From assembly GCF_037132785.1 (NCBI RefSeq), contig NZ_JBAHZZ010000114.1:1-13851 (forward strand): DNA of 13,851 nucleotides. The letters are read 5' to 3'. The stretch is from Flavicella sp037132785 (GTDB lineage Bacteria; Bacteroidota; Bacteroidia; Flavobacteriales; Flavobacteriaceae). Both the position numbers and the translations under genes were made by a program. A model generated the notes under the pieces. It was not told the origin of the DNA. It ran no database searches and worked only from the letters and a program-made list of their open reading frames with translations. Below, piece after piece: positions 13,717-13,851 of this stretch. Each line of letters opens with the position of its first letter. Position 1 is the first letter of the stretch.

Positions 13717-13851
13717 CTATACGCCTAGTGTCTGTTTTGTATTTTTTTGATATTTAGGTTTTTGTAGTACCATTCTAAGAATTGTTTTATGAAAAATGGA
13801 TTCTTTGTATTGTGACCTATTAATTCTAAAACAAAATTCATCAAAATATGC
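13717..13851 (-). mobile_element. IS1595-like transposase, C-terminal 44 residues, cut by window edge
   Basis: The minus strand is open from the window edge to TAG at 13719-13717 and encodes AYFDEFCFRINRSQYKESIF, then HKTILRMVLQKPKYQKN and TKQTLGV. 'Y.deFcfR.NR......lf...l.r.v' is the typical end of the DDE (ISXO2-like) domain of IS1595-family transposases. No stop or frameshift is visible, so the element to the right could be intact. It is too far from the N-terminal relic at 3678 to be the same copy. Confidence 0.7.

Noticed and set aside
1..13851. CRISPR array, toxin-antitoxin pair, restriction or other defence system
   Set aside because: No regularly spaced repeats and no matching protein motifs in any frame examined.

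Overview
The window looks like an accessory, partly decayed stretch of a Bacteroidota chromosome, most likely from the family Flavobacteriaceae. The DNA is AT-rich and starts have no obvious Shine-Dalgarno sites. Several promoters carry the Bacteroidetes -7 box TAnnTTTG; the tRNA-Val gene has a complete TTG-N19-TAnnTTTG. The proteins belong to families common in flavobacteria: Gfo/Idh/MocA oxidoreductases with twin-arginine signals, a gluconate 2-dehydrogenase subunit 3-like protein, a DUF6787-like membrane protein and an M23/LysM peptidase.

Left part (1-3.75 kb): the window opens inside an IS5-like transposase (minus strand). About 1.1 kb without an intact gene follows, in which one plus-strand frame (561-1208) may be a dead gene. 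Next come two minus-strand genes 12 bp apart. The upstream one (3154-1889) is a chimera: a Gfo/Idh/MocA oxidoreductase that changes at residue 345/346 into the last 76 residues of a GMC oxidoreductase. The downstream one is the gluconate 2-dehydrogenase subunit 3-like partner that normally sits beside a GMC enzyme. The simplest reading is a three-gene sugar or polyol oxidation operon (Gfo, GMC, subunit 3) that lost the end of gene 1 and most of gene 2 by deletion. The start of the Gfo gene is also damaged. Upstream lies a strong 15+4 bp hairpin, then a graveyard of two insertion sequences: an ISAs1-family transposase tail and an IS1595-like transposase head, both frameshifted.

Middle (3.76-9.1 kb): an intact secreted Gfo/Idh/MocA oxidoreductase (plus) faces a minus-strand block made of a MATE exporter, an M23 peptidase with LysM, and a small DUF6787-like membrane protein. 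Then come tRNA-His and tRNA-Val, each with its own promoter box and terminator.

Right part (9.1-13.85 kb): an NAD(P)-binding SDR-like protein and an MltF-like lytic transglycosylase lipoprotein (plus), then a convergent MsbA-type ABC exporter (minus). The last 0.7 kb has no intact gene and ends in the C-terminus of an IS1595-like transposase running off the right edge.

The main non-gene signal is a repeat of about 100 bp. Its 68-bp core (67 of 68 identical) occurs in opposite orientations at 5.05 and 13.61 kb, contains several small hairpins, and in the second copy lies directly after the IS1595 transposase stop. I found no CRISPR array, defence system or other clearly new multi-gene system.
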